Shown here piece by piece: positions 36,583 to 45,735 of a stretch of 64,000 bases of DNA. Positions within the stretch are counted from its first letter, which is position 1. Every line of letters starts with the position of its first letter. The notes under the pieces are model-generated. The model searched no databases. It was given only the letters and a program-made list of their open reading frames with translations, and was not told the DNA's origin. The position numbers and the translations under genes were made by a program. This DNA comes from Oscillospiraceae bacterium. GTDB taxonomy: Bacteria > Bacillota > Clostridia > Christensenellales > QALW01. The stretch lies in the NCBI GenBank assembly GCA_022009755.1, contig CP091722.1, positions 1,000,001-1,064,000 on the forward strand. The letters are read 5' to 3'.

Positions 36583-36786
36583 AAGGAAAGAACCAAGCAA
36601 TACAAACACCCAACACAGGAACCGACAAATGCGCTTGTTGCGGATGCAATACCGGCATCCCGAAGGATACGCCGATTTCCAACCGCAAATATATATCCAA
36701 GGCAGCGGGCTGCTTTGCAACAAATGCCATGCGGAAATTATATACCCATAAATCCGAGGATGAAACCATCGTTTCCTCGATGAAAT
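36583..36786 (+). pseudogene. Degenerate small zinc-ribbon reading frame
   Basis: Between the accessory gene and sipW, two frames together read KCACCGCNTGIPKDTPISNRKY and IQGSGLLCNKCHAEI, a plausible CxxC...CxxC ribbon broken by an indel near 36685. No start codon with a ribosome binding site is visible. It may be a broken small gene or coincidence. Confidence 0.35.
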
Positions 36787-36836
36787 GAACGGACTGATCC
36801 GGCGGAGTCGGGAATGAAGTCGTAAGGAGCAAGCAA

Positions 36837-37586
36837 ATGAAAGCGTTAAAAATAATCCGAAGTATATTTGTGTGGATGATGGTGGCTCTCGCCGTTTTTA
36901 TGATGATATTCACCGTTATTTCGGTATCCACCTTTGACCGTGCCGACCGCAATCTGTTCGGCTACAAGGCGTTTATCGTCCTGTCCGACTCCATGAGCAA
37001 GACCGATTTCAGCGCAGGCGACTTGGTACTGGTTAAAGAGGTTGACCCCTCCACTCTCAAAGAGGGCGACATCATCGCCTATACCTCGCAAAATACCTCC
37101 AACTACGGCGAAACCGTGACCCATAAAATCCGCAGGCTCACCACCGACGCAAACGGCGAACCGGGCTTTGTTACCTACGGTACGACGACGGATACCGACG
37201 ATGAAACAATTGTAACTTATCCGTATGTACTTGGCAAATATCAAGGCCGTATCCCGAAGGTGGGTGCATTTTTCCAGTTTCTTAAAAGCACTCCCGGCTA
37301 TATCGTCTGCATCCTCGTGCCCTTCGTGGCGTTGATTTTAATAGAGGGCATCCGCTGTATCAGTCTGTTCCGCAAATATAAGGCAGAACAGCAGGCGGAG
37401 CTGCAAGCCGAGAGGGACAAGATTGAAGCCGACCGTGCCGAAACACAGCGTATGATGCAGGAGCTGCTGCAAATGAAAGCGCAGATGGCGCAAAACGGCG
37501 GCGAAACGCCGAAAACAGACGAAACACCGAAAACGGACGAAACACCGAAAACGGACGAAACGCCGTCCGACACCACTACGGTGTAA
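36837..37586 (+). CDS. sipW: SipW-type signal peptidase I
   Basis: 249 residues; start after AAGGAGC. ER-type (Ser-His) signal peptidase: the N-terminal TM helix (about 8-32) precedes FIVLSDSMSKTDFSAGD (catalytic Ser52) and DIIAYTS, with ETVTHKIRR giving the His (H96) in place of the Lys of bacterial LepB. A second TM helix (about 151-172) is followed by an unusual cytoplasmic tail: an EAQQ/RAE coiled coil and a three-fold TPKTDE repeat. SipW cleaves the special signal peptides of TasA-type fibre proteins; five such proteins follow. The tail repeat is also a 27-bp DNA repeat that could vary in number. Confidence 0.88.
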   Translation: MKALKIIRSIFVWMMVALAVFMMIFTVISVSTFDRADRNLFGYKAFIVLSDSMSKTDFSAGDLVLVKEVDPSTLKEGDIIAYTSQNTSNYGETVTHKIRRLTTDANGEPGFVTYGTTTDTDDETIVTYPYVLGKYQGRIPKVGAFFQFLKSTPGYIVCILVPFVALILIEGIRCISLFRKYKAEQQAELQAERDKIEADRAETQRMMQELLQMKAQMAQNGGETPKTDETPKTDETPKTDETPSDTTTV

Positions 37587-37790
37587 TCACGGGGAATCCG
37601 TGTTTACATATTGCCATTGAAAATATTAAATAAGGAGGTAAAATAGCAATGACAAGTAGTAAATCTACCAAGCGGGCATTGATTTCCAGTACACTTGCTA
37701 TCCTTATGTGTGCCGCAATGCTCATCGGCACCACCTTTGCGTGGTTTACTGACACCGCATCCACCGGGGTCAATAAGATTGTATCCGGTA
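37580..37790 (+). repeat. Surface-gene 5' cassette, copy A
   Basis: Short hairpin cacgg/ccgtg, the tacatattgccattgaaaatatt stretch, AAGGAGG and the sequence of the signal peptide are almost identical to cassettes B to E. Copy A lacks the two upstream hairpins because sipW precedes it. Confidence 0.85.
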
Positions 37791-38893
37791 AATTGGATGT
37801 CGTGCTCGAAATGAATATCGGCGGCGAATGGGTCGATGCAAACGGAAAAACGCTTCCCTTCCTTGTGGCAGGCGAAATTCCGGCCGAAGGCACCGAGATC
37901 CTTTGGGAGCCGGGCTGCACTTACCGCGTTCCCGAGCTGCGCATCCGCAACAACGGCAATCTGTCGCTTCAGGCTTATGTTTATGTTTCCGGATTTAAGG
38001 CAAGCGGCGAAAGCGATGTCGATCTCCGCGATGTGATAGACTGGAAGATGAGCAGCTTCGACGGCATGCTCACCCACCCCGATAAGGACATATCCGTTAT
38101 CGTAAATCCCGGCCAAAACTTAAAGTTTGATCTCGAAGCCCACATGAAGGAAGAGGCGGGCAACGAATATCAGGGTCTTTCCGTCGAGGGTATTTCCATA
38201 ACCGTTGTTGCCAAGCAGCATACATACGAAAAGGACAGCATCGACGATCAGTACGATAAGGATGCAACCTATCCTGTTGCTTCTGCTGCAGAGATGAAAG
38301 AGGCTTTGGCTAATGGCGGTATCGTTTCTGTCAATAAGGATATCAAAACCGATAATATCGGCGACAATGAAGCAGACCGCATTATTATCAGCAAACCCAC
38401 TACACTGAATTTGGATGCTAAGATTATCTCTCCCGATGATATGGGTAACAATAATACCAACTTCTGCGCTCTGATTGTTGATGCAGATACCACTATCAAT
38501 GCAGGCAAAAATGGCGGAATTGATACCGGTGCGAACGGCGGATATGCACTCAATGTGCGTAAAGGTGCAAATCTGACCATCACAGGCGGCAGCTATTACG
38601 GCGGCGGTACTGCGGTACAGGTTCAAGAGGGTACCCTCACCATCACCGGAGGTCATTTTGCTGTCGAAGCGTTCGGCGAGCCTTACGGTTACAACTTCCT
38701 GCTGAACTGCATTGACTCTGCCTACAAGAACGGCACCGCAAAAATAATTGTTATGGGCGGCACCTTTGTGAACTTCAACCCGGCGGATTGCCAGGCTGAG
38801 GGTGAGCATACCAACTTTGTTGCGGACGGCTACAAGGTTGTTTCTGAAAACAAAACCAATGGCGAAGTGTGGTACACCGTCGTTCCCCAGTAA
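37649..38893 (+). CDS. SipW-dependent surface protein, paralogue 1
   Basis: 414 residues. The signal peptide (residues 1-39) has the basic start STKRAL, a hydrophobic core and the FAWFTDTAST boundary recognised by SipW. A TasA/CalY-like beta domain covers about 40-205 (LEMNIGGEWVDANGK, WEPGCTYRVPELRIRNNGNLSLQAYVYVSG). Residues about 206-400 are short beta strands in a repeating pattern (LTITGGSYYGGGTAVQVQEGTLTITGGHF), fitting a right-handed beta helix. The ending IIVMGGTFVNFNPAD...GEVWYTVVPQ is shared with paralogues 2, 4 and 5. No membrane anchor. AAGGAGG precedes the ATG. Confidence 0.85.
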   Translation: MTSSKSTKRALISSTLAILMCAAMLIGTTFAWFTDTASTGVNKIVSGKLDVVLEMNIGGEWVDANGKTLPFLVAGEIPAEGTEILWEPGCTYRVPELRIRNNGNLSLQAYVYVSGFKASGESDVDLRDVIDWKMSSFDGMLTHPDKDISVIVNPGQNLKFDLEAHMKEEAGNEYQGLSVEGISITVVAKQHTYEKDSIDDQYDKDATYPVASAAEMKEALANGGIVSVNKDIKTDNIGDNEADRIIISKPTTLNLDAKIISPDDMGNNNTNFCALIVDADTTINAGKNGGIDTGANGGYALNVRKGANLTITGGSYYGGGTAVQVQEGTLTITGGHFAVEAFGEPYGYNFLLNCIDSAYKNGTAKIIVMGGTFVNFNPADCQAEGEHTNFVADGYKVVSENKTNGEVWYTVVPQ

Positions 38894-38906
38894 ATCCTGA
38901 TTTTCA

Positions 38907-39190
38907 AGCCCTCTCCGCCTATCACGGCGGAGGGGCAATCAAAGGGCATAAGTTATTCTTGTGTCTTTTGATTGCTTTGGTGTAATCACGGGAAATCCGT
39001 GTTTTATATATTGCCATTGAAAATATTAAATAAGGAGGAAAAACAGCAATGACAAGTAAATCTACCAAGCGGGCATTGATTTCCAGTACACTTGCTATCC
39101 TTATGTGCGCGGCAATGCTCATCGGCACCACCTTTGCGTGGTTCACCGACACCGCATCTACTGCGGTAAACAAGATCCAGGCAGGGAATC
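38907..39190 (+). repeat. Surface-gene 5' cassette, copy B
   Basis: GC-rich hairpin ctccgcc/ggcggag (38910-38935), a second hairpin caatcaaa/ttttgattg (38936-38975), then the cacgg/ccgtg hairpin, AAGGAGG and the signal-peptide codons. Nearly identical to C, D and E. Confidence 0.88.
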
Positions 39191-40212
39191 TGGATGTCAA
39201 GCTCATGTACAGCACGGACATGGTGACATGGAAAGAAGCCACCGATCAGACCAAGCTCTTTGAAGACAGTGCACTTTGGGAGCCGGGTTACACGCAGGTC
39301 GTCTATCTGAAGGTTGTGAACGCCGGCAATCTGGCTCTGAAATATGAGGCCGGCTTCTCCAAAAACTACACCTCCAACAGAGGGAAAAATGTTAACGGCG
39401 ATTGGTACCGTGTGGACAATTATCTGAAGATCGGCATTGCTGAGACTGAAACCAAATTTGAAAACCGCGAAGCTGTTTGGTCGGCCATTGCCACCACGGA
39501 AAAGACTTTGGCGAAGGATTTTATGCTTACTGACGGCTGGATCACGCTGAAGGCCGGAGAATCGTCCAAGCCCTTCGCTATGGCGATCTACATGCCCACC
39601 TCGGTCGGCAACGAAGCCAACGCTTCAAGACTCAGACCTTCCTCTGTTTCCGGTCTCGGCATTGAGGTGCGCGCTACGCAGGCGACTGTGGAAAGCGACA
39701 GCTTCGGCACCGATTACGATGCAAATGCGGCTACCGTTCTCAAGCGTGTGGAATATACTGACGGCGAACATACAGTGACCGGCAACATTCAGGCAAACGG
39801 CACATCCGGTGCAATTCACGGAACGGGTACTGCAAAGATTACCGTAGATGCCACAACGGTTTACGGCACCTATGTCAGTGACTATGCAATGGCCGTCTTC
39901 GCCTCCGGAAAATCCGAGATCACCATCAAGGGCGGCGAATTTGCAAACCAGGCTCCTGCGGGTTCCGCGCTGTCCCTGATTTATGCACAGGACAATGCGA
40001 AGATCACCATCGAAGGCGGCACCTTTAAGTGCGTCAGCCCAGCTTGGACGCTGAACTGCAATGACAGCGACCCTGCCACTATCACCGTTAAGGGCGGTTC
40101 GTTCTACAAGTTTGACCCGTCCAATGTCACCGTCGGCGAAGGCGAAATCTTCATTGCTGACGGCTACAAGGTCGTTCAGAACGGCGATTGGTACAATGTT
40201 GTTCCGGAATAA
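39049..40212 (+). CDS. SipW-dependent surface protein, paralogue 2
   Basis: 387 residues. The signal peptide is identical to that of paralogue 3. The TasA-like domain differs from that of paralogue 1 (KLMYSTDMVTWKEATDQTKLFEDSALWEPGYTQVVYLKVVNAGNLALKYEAGF) and is close to that of paralogue 5; the C-terminal strands (TITVKGGSFYKFDPSN, GYKVVQNGDWYNVVP) make the shared beta-helix end. Intact frame. Likely secreted fibre or surface subunit. Confidence 0.85.
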   Translation: MTSKSTKRALISSTLAILMCAAMLIGTTFAWFTDTASTAVNKIQAGNLDVKLMYSTDMVTWKEATDQTKLFEDSALWEPGYTQVVYLKVVNAGNLALKYEAGFSKNYTSNRGKNVNGDWYRVDNYLKIGIAETETKFENREAVWSAIATTEKTLAKDFMLTDGWITLKAGESSKPFAMAIYMPTSVGNEANASRLRPSSVSGLGIEVRATQATVESDSFGTDYDANAATVLKRVEYTDGEHTVTGNIQANGTSGAIHGTGTAKITVDATTVYGTYVSDYAMAVFASGKSEITIKGGEFANQAPAGSALSLIYAQDNAKITIEGGTFKCVSPAWTLNCNDSDPATITVKGGSFYKFDPSNVTVGEGEIFIADGYKVVQNGDWYNVVPE

Positions 40213-40227
40213 TCTATAAGATTCAAC

Positions 40228-40500
40228 TCCCCTCCACCTACGGGCGGAGGGCAATCAAAGGGCATAAGTTATGTTTGTGCCTTTTGATTGCTTTGGTGCA
40301 ATCACTGTAAAACCGGTGTTTACATATTGTCATTGAAAAATACAGAATAAGGAGGAAAAACAGCAATGACAAGTAAATCTACCAAGCGGGCATTGATTTC
40401 CAGCACACTTGCTATCCTTATGTGTGCGGCAATGCTCATCGGCACCACCTTTGCGTGGTTTACCGACACCGCATCTACTGCGGTAAACAAGATCCAATCC
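40228..40500 (+). repeat. Surface-gene 5' cassette, copy C
   Basis: As copy B, with an altered first hairpin (ctccacctacgggcggag) and GTTTGTGCC in the second. The Shine-Dalgarno AAGGAGG and leader are conserved. Copies C and D are nearly identical over the whole unit. Confidence 0.87.
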
Positions 40501-42330
40501 GGTAAACTGGATGTGGCTCTTGAAATGTCCACCGACGGCGTAAATTGGGAAAGTGCAGAGGGTAAGACCCTTACTTTCAAGACTAAAGACAATAGAGCCG
40601 CCGACAAAATTCTCTGGGAGCCGGGTTGTACATACGAGCTGCCGCAGCTCCGTGTTGTCAACAACGGCAACCTTGCTCTGAAGTACAAGATTCAGATCAC
40701 CGGTATTCAGGGAGATGCTAAACTCAATAAAGTTATTGATTGGACGATCAACGACGCCGACATCAATCTGACTGAGGAACATCTGCTTGCCGGTCAGAAA
40801 GGCGATCCTTTCACTATCAAGGGTCATATGCAGGAAACCGCCGGAAATGATTATCAGAAGCTTTCCATCGACGGCATCGGTATCACTGTTTATGCTACCC
40901 AGTATAACCATGAGAATGACAGCTACGGCCCCGACTATGATCAGTATGCTGATATGACCCCCGATAACTTAGACAAGCTGCTTCTTGTTAATCTGACGTC
41001 TCCCGTCGCGAAGGACGCCGAGGGCAATATTACGGATACAATCATCAGCAATACCGTTGATGAAGATATTAACTATGAGAATCCGAACTTTACTTTCGCG
41101 GCTCAAATTCCCGCAGCAGCAATTGACCCGGATGCTTCGGAGCTTAAAGTTACCGTTACTCCGAAAACTGCCGCACCTGCAGGAATCTCCGTTTCCTCCG
41201 ATCAGGGTGTGATGCCTTATGAGATAAATTGAGGGAATCAAGGCAGATAATGATGATGTAATTCCGGTAGTTTTCTATATCGGCAAAAACTTAAAAAATG
41301 TTAAGGTATACCACAATACCACGGAACTGATCCCCAATTACGGCGGAGAAGATTGGGAAAGCTTCGGCTATAATCCCAATACCGGCTTTTTGGCGGTTTC
41401 TCCCAAGTCTTTCAGTCCCTTTACCGTGATCTATGACATCCCGGCTATGACCGTTGACGGCGTCGCTTATTACGATCTGACAAGCGCGGTAACTGCAGCT
41501 TCTGAGGGCAGCACCATTACTTTCTGCAAGAGCACTACTGAGTCGATGAAGCTGACCTTGGCCAAAGAGATGACCATTAAGGATGTTACCTTCAAGGCAA
41601 ATTCTGGTGTGGTCATCGACGGTTTGCAGCTTGCCTCCACCAGCGCAAACTCGTTTGACTTTGGACGGCATCAAATTTGAAGGTATCTCCTTCACCGATG
41701 TGGTCATTATCGGGCAAGACTCCTCCAGCTATGGCCTGTCTAAGTGCACTGACATTACCTTTGATAGCTGCAAGTTCGACCTGTCGACATCTACCGAAAA
41801 ATATCCGGACGCAATCAAACGCATGGGCGGTACGGTTTCCGGTACGATTTCCGAGAAGGAAGCCGTTGCTTACATGAGCGGACTGACGGTCAAAAATTGC
41901 AAATTTACCAATGTTCGCTATGGCGTTTACGGCGGAAAAGTGCGGAATACTACCGTGGAAAACTGCACCTTCACCAATTGCTCCAGCTATGCTGTGCGCT
42001 TTGAAGATGTGGCCGGCAAGCTGAATGTTATCGGCAATACTGTCAATAAGGCCGGGGGTGTTCTGTCGATCAATACCGTCGGTAACAACTATTCCACTAC
42101 CGACATTCTGACCGATGTAACCATCAAGGACAATAATGCTGTCGGCATGACCTGCAAACGGCGATGTGTTCGTGACGGCCTACGACAATGCCAGAAAAAG
42201 CGGAAAATCCACCTATACCATCACCGGCAACAGTTGCACCTACACGCAGTCTTTTGATGAACCGCTGAATGGCTTCCGTATTAAGAGTAACTACGGTCCC
42301 AGCGTAGCCGAGTTCATTGAGAATAAATAA
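40366..42330 (+). CDS. SipW-dependent surface protein, paralogue 3, frameshifted
   Basis: The four collinear frames give about 650 residues: 40366-41232, about 41234-41680, 41650-42160 and 42160-42330; breaks lie near 41235, 41657 and 42160. It has the standard signal peptide, TasA-like domain (LEMSTDGVNWESAEGKTL, WEPGCTYELPQLRVVNNGNLALKYK), a linker like that in paralogue 4 (KNLKNVKVYHN, FSPFTVI) and then beta-helix repeats with N/T ladders (CTDITFDSCKFDLS, GLTVKNCKFTNVRYGVYGGKVRNTTVENCTFTNC) typical of pectate-lyase-like folds. The ending (GNSCTYTQSFDEPLNGFRIKSNY) differs from the other paralogues. Largest of the five. Confidence 0.8.
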
Positions 42331-42344
42331 TTGTGTCCCTTTCA

Positions 42345-42620
42345 GTCCTCTCCGCCTATCATGGCGGAGGGGCAATCAAAGGGCATAAGTTATGTTTGTG
42401 CCTTTTGATTGCTTTGGTGCAATCACTGTAAAACCGGTGTTTACATATTGTCATTGAAAAATACAGAATAAGGAGGAAAAACAGCAATGACAAGTAAATC
42501 TACCAAGCGGGCATTGATTTCCAGTACACTTGCTATCCTTATGTGTGCGGCAATGCTCATCGGCACCACCTTTGCGTGGTTCACCGACACCGCATCTACT
42601 GCGGTAAACAAGATCCAGGC
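42345..42620 (+). repeat. Surface-gene 5' cassette, copy D
   Basis: As copy C: hairpin ctccgcc/ggcggag, hairpin caatcaaaggg / tgccttttgattg, leader, AAGGAGG and signal-peptide codons. Confidence 0.88.
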
Positions 42621-44263
42621 GGGCAATCTGAACATCGAATTGCAAATGAAGGACGATAACGGCAATTGGGTCAACGCCGAAGGCAAGATTCTCCCGTTCC
42701 TCGTAGAGGGCAAGATTCCCGCTGAGGGGACTCAAATCCTTTGGGAACCGGGTTGCACCTACACCCTGCCCGAGCTGAGAATTGTCAACAATGGCAATCT
42801 GGCGCTGAAATATAAGGTCGTCGTTTCCGGAATTCAGGGCAGCGCAAAGCTGAACAAAGTTATCGACTGGACAATTAAACTGGACGATGCCGATTTTATT
42901 ATGGGAAGCGAGCATAGTTTGGCTGCTAAGAATAATGATACTGTTGATTTTGATATCTTCACTATTTCCGGCACGATGGACAAGAACGCCGGAAACGAGT
43001 ATCAGAATGAATCCATTGATGGCATCAGCATCAATGTCTACGCTACGCAGGACACCGTGGAGAACGACAGCTTCGGCAATCAGTATGATAAGGACGCAGA
43101 CGGTATGCCCCAGTTTGATACATGGTACGACAATGTAGCAACGACTGTACTGGTCGCTGCGACCGGTGATACTGTGGTAAAGGATAGGGAGATTGCACCT
43201 ACTATTCAGGTGACGGTTCCTGCAGGTAGTACGACTGCAAATAAACTCACCCTAATCAAGAGCAAGGATGAAACGCCTTCTAACATTACTGTTGTGACTG
43301 GTACCAAGGCACTGACTACCGAGGTCAAGCTGATCGATCAGGACGGCAACAAGGTTAACGCTGTGAGCGGCAAGTTTTTTACCGTGTCTATTGATATTGG
43401 AAAGAACCTGAATGTTGTTGGCCTCTATCATAACGAAACGGCACTTATGAAGGTCGCTGATGTCAACAGCCTGACCGCAAATGACCAATATTGCTATGAT
43501 GGCACTACCGGCTATGTGACCTTTACCACCGATGATTTCTCCCTTTACCGCGATTGTTTCCGATAGCGCCTTTAACGGCGGCGACGGAACAGAGGCAAAT
43601 CCTTATTTGATTGCCAATGCCGAACAGGCTATGCAAATCGAAAAGCTTAAAAAGAGTACATACTTGAAATTGGTAAATGATATTACCGTTCCTGATGAGA
43701 TTTATATGTCAGGTAAAAAGTTTGTCTTTGATTTGAACGGTCATACCGTTAAACTGGAATACGCAGAGGGTGTTAAGCCCAATAACGGAAGCGTATTGTA
43801 CATCGGCGGCAAAAACGGAAGCCTTACTATAAATGACAGCAGTGTTGCTCAAACAGGTGCGGTTATCGGCTCGGATAAGAACTATGCCAACAAGGTAACC
43901 AGCGCAGTTCGTGCAGGCAACTACGGCAAGCTCACCATCAACGGCGGTCATTTCTATGGTACAAGTGAGGGTACATCATGTATCTTTGTATATACAAGTA
44001 TGTCCTCAGGCTCAAAGGCTACCGTAACAATTAACGGCGGTAAGTTTGAAACGGCAACTCCGTCAAACGGCATTTATTTTGTTTTAAATCATCAGGATAA
44101 CGCGACTGCAGGCTGCACGATTACAGTCAACGGCGGCTCTTTTAAAAATTACAATCCCGGTGTTACGACTGTTGATCCCGTTAACGCTAAAACGGGAAAA
44201 ATCGTTCTCGGCGAGGGCTGCTCAACCACACAGAATGGCGAGTGGTATGTTGTTTCCAAGTAA
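42487..44263 (+). CDS. SipW-dependent surface protein, paralogue 4, frameshifted
   Basis: About 590 residues across a shift near 43537 (ctcccttt; two C short of FSPFTA). The TasA-like domain (LQMKDDNGNWVNAEGKILPFLVEGKIPAEGTQILWEPG) is close to paralogue 1; a middle Ig-like or beta segment (TVSIDIGKNLNVVGLYHN) is shared with paralogue 3; then beta-helix strands (LDLNGHTVKLEYAEGVKPNNGSVLYIGGKNGSLTINDS; TINGGHFYG; TVNGGSFKNYNPG) and the shared ending GEWYVVSK. This mosaic similarity to 1 and 3 is evidence for module exchange. Confidence 0.82.
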
Positions 44264-44282
44264 TAGACTTACTTAATTTTCA

Positions 44283-44560
44283 AGTCCCCTCCGCCTATCA
44301 CAGCGGAGGGGCAATCCAAGGGCATAGGCGAGGGCGCATGTCTTTGGATTGCTATGATGCAAACGCGGGAAATCCGTGTTTACATATTGCCATTGAAAAT
44401 ATTAAATTAGGAGGTAAAACAGCAATGACAAACAGCAAATCTACCAAGCGGGCATTGATATTCAGCACACTTGCCATTCTTATGTGTGCCGCAATGCTCA
44501 TCGGAACCACCTTTGCGTGGTTCACCGACACCGCATCCACTGCGGTAAACAAGATTCAGG
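44283..44560 (+). repeat. Surface-gene 5' cassette, copy E
   Basis: As the other cassettes but more diverged in the second hairpin (caatccaagggcataggcgagggcgcatgtctttggattg, still paired) with AGGAGGT. The second hairpin stays paired despite sequence change, which suggests that its structure matters. Confidence 0.85.
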
Positions 44561-45610
44561 CGGGCAATTTGAACGTAGAATTAGAGTACAGCAAAGATTT
44601 CATCGAATGGAAAGGTAAACGACACAACTAAGGTGTTCGAGGACAGTACGCTGTGGGAACCCGGTCGCACAGAAGTCGTATATCTTCGTGTTAAGAACGC
44701 AGGAACGCTTGCACTGAAGTATACGCTCGGCATTTATAACCTTTACAATAGCACCGGCAAAAATGTTTTGGGCAACAAATATAGTCTCAGCGACTATGTG
44801 AAGCTGGGCGCAGCGGAAGCCGATGCTGCATATGCAGACCGTGCGGCAGCTATCAGTGCTGTGCAAGACAGTGCAAAAACGCTTAATAGTATTGGGGACA
44901 CCGGCGTTGTCGGTGCAGACCTTGCTACCAACACTTCAAAGGTCTATGCAATGGTGCTTTATATGCCTACGGAAGTCGGAAACGAAGCTAACCCGAAGAA
45001 TAATGATCCGTATTGGGCAGCAAAGGTTTCCTTCGGTATCAGTGTAAGCGCTACACAGGCAATGTCTGAATCGGATTCGTTTGACAATACATACGATAAA
45101 GATGCTGCCACCATTCTGTCTGCAATCAGCTTTTCTTCCGGAAAGCACGAAATCACCCAGAATATGCAGGCGAACGGACGCTTTGGCGCAGTACAGGCGG
45201 AAAAAACCGCTCAGTTTACGATCAATGCCGATGTGTACGCCGTATACGGCAGAGATGCAAGTGGTCAAACTGGCGGAGCTATGGCTGTTCAGGCTGACGG
45301 AAACAGCAAGGTTATCATCAACGGCGGCGATTTCCGTCAGGTTAGTGTACCTGCCGACGACCCTGTATGCGATCTGATTTATGCCCTCGGCAATGCTCAG
45401 ATTGAGATTAACGGCGGTACCTTCAAGGCCGTGACTCCCGCTAATACCTTGAACTGCAAGGATGGCTCCAATGCGAAGATCACCGTTAAGGGCGGTAGCT
45501 TCTATAAGTACGACCCGTCTAACCCGACCCTTGGAGACAACGAAGTTGAAGTTGCTGCAGGCTACCATGTAGTACAAGACGGCGATTGGTTCCGTGTTGT
45601 TGCTGATTAA
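44425..45610 (+). CDS. SipW-dependent surface protein, paralogue 5, frameshifted
   Basis: About 395 residues across a shift near 44613 (tggaaagg for tggaaaaagg). Signal peptide FSTLAILMCAAMLIGTTFAWFTDTAST; the TasA-like domain (FEDSTLWEPGRTEVVYLRVKNAGTLALKYTLGI) is like paralogue 2. Beta-helix repeats (VIINGGDFRQV; IEINGGTFKAV; ITVKGGSFYKYDPSNPTL) lead to the shared ending GYHVVQDGDWFRVVAD. Confidence 0.83.
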
Positions 45611-45633
45611 CTGCGCGTTATACGGAATCTTAA

Positions 45634-45700
45634 CCCCTCTCCGCCCATCGCGGCGGAGGGGCAATCAAAGGGCATAAGATATGCTTGTGTCTTTTGATTG
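45634..45700 (+). repeat. Partial cassette F after paralogue 5
   Basis: Hairpins ctccgcc/ggcggag and caatcaaa/ttttgattg as in the other cassettes; similarity ends before the leader region of the next gene (45736), which has a different start. Likely the shared 3' end and terminator of the locus. Confidence 0.8.
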
Positions 45701-45735
45701 CCTGCATAAATCCCATCGAAAGGAGATACCCCATC

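Noticed and set aside
36600..36660. TPNTG-like sortase motif in the frame after the accessory protein
   Set aside because: It lies past a stop codon and is not followed by a hydrophobic helix and basic tail.
37510..37570. Tandem repeat in the sipW tail as a CRISPR or VNTR outside genes
   Set aside because: It is an in-frame coding repeat of TPKTDE; unit size and lack of spacers exclude CRISPR. No CRISPR array was seen anywhere in the window.
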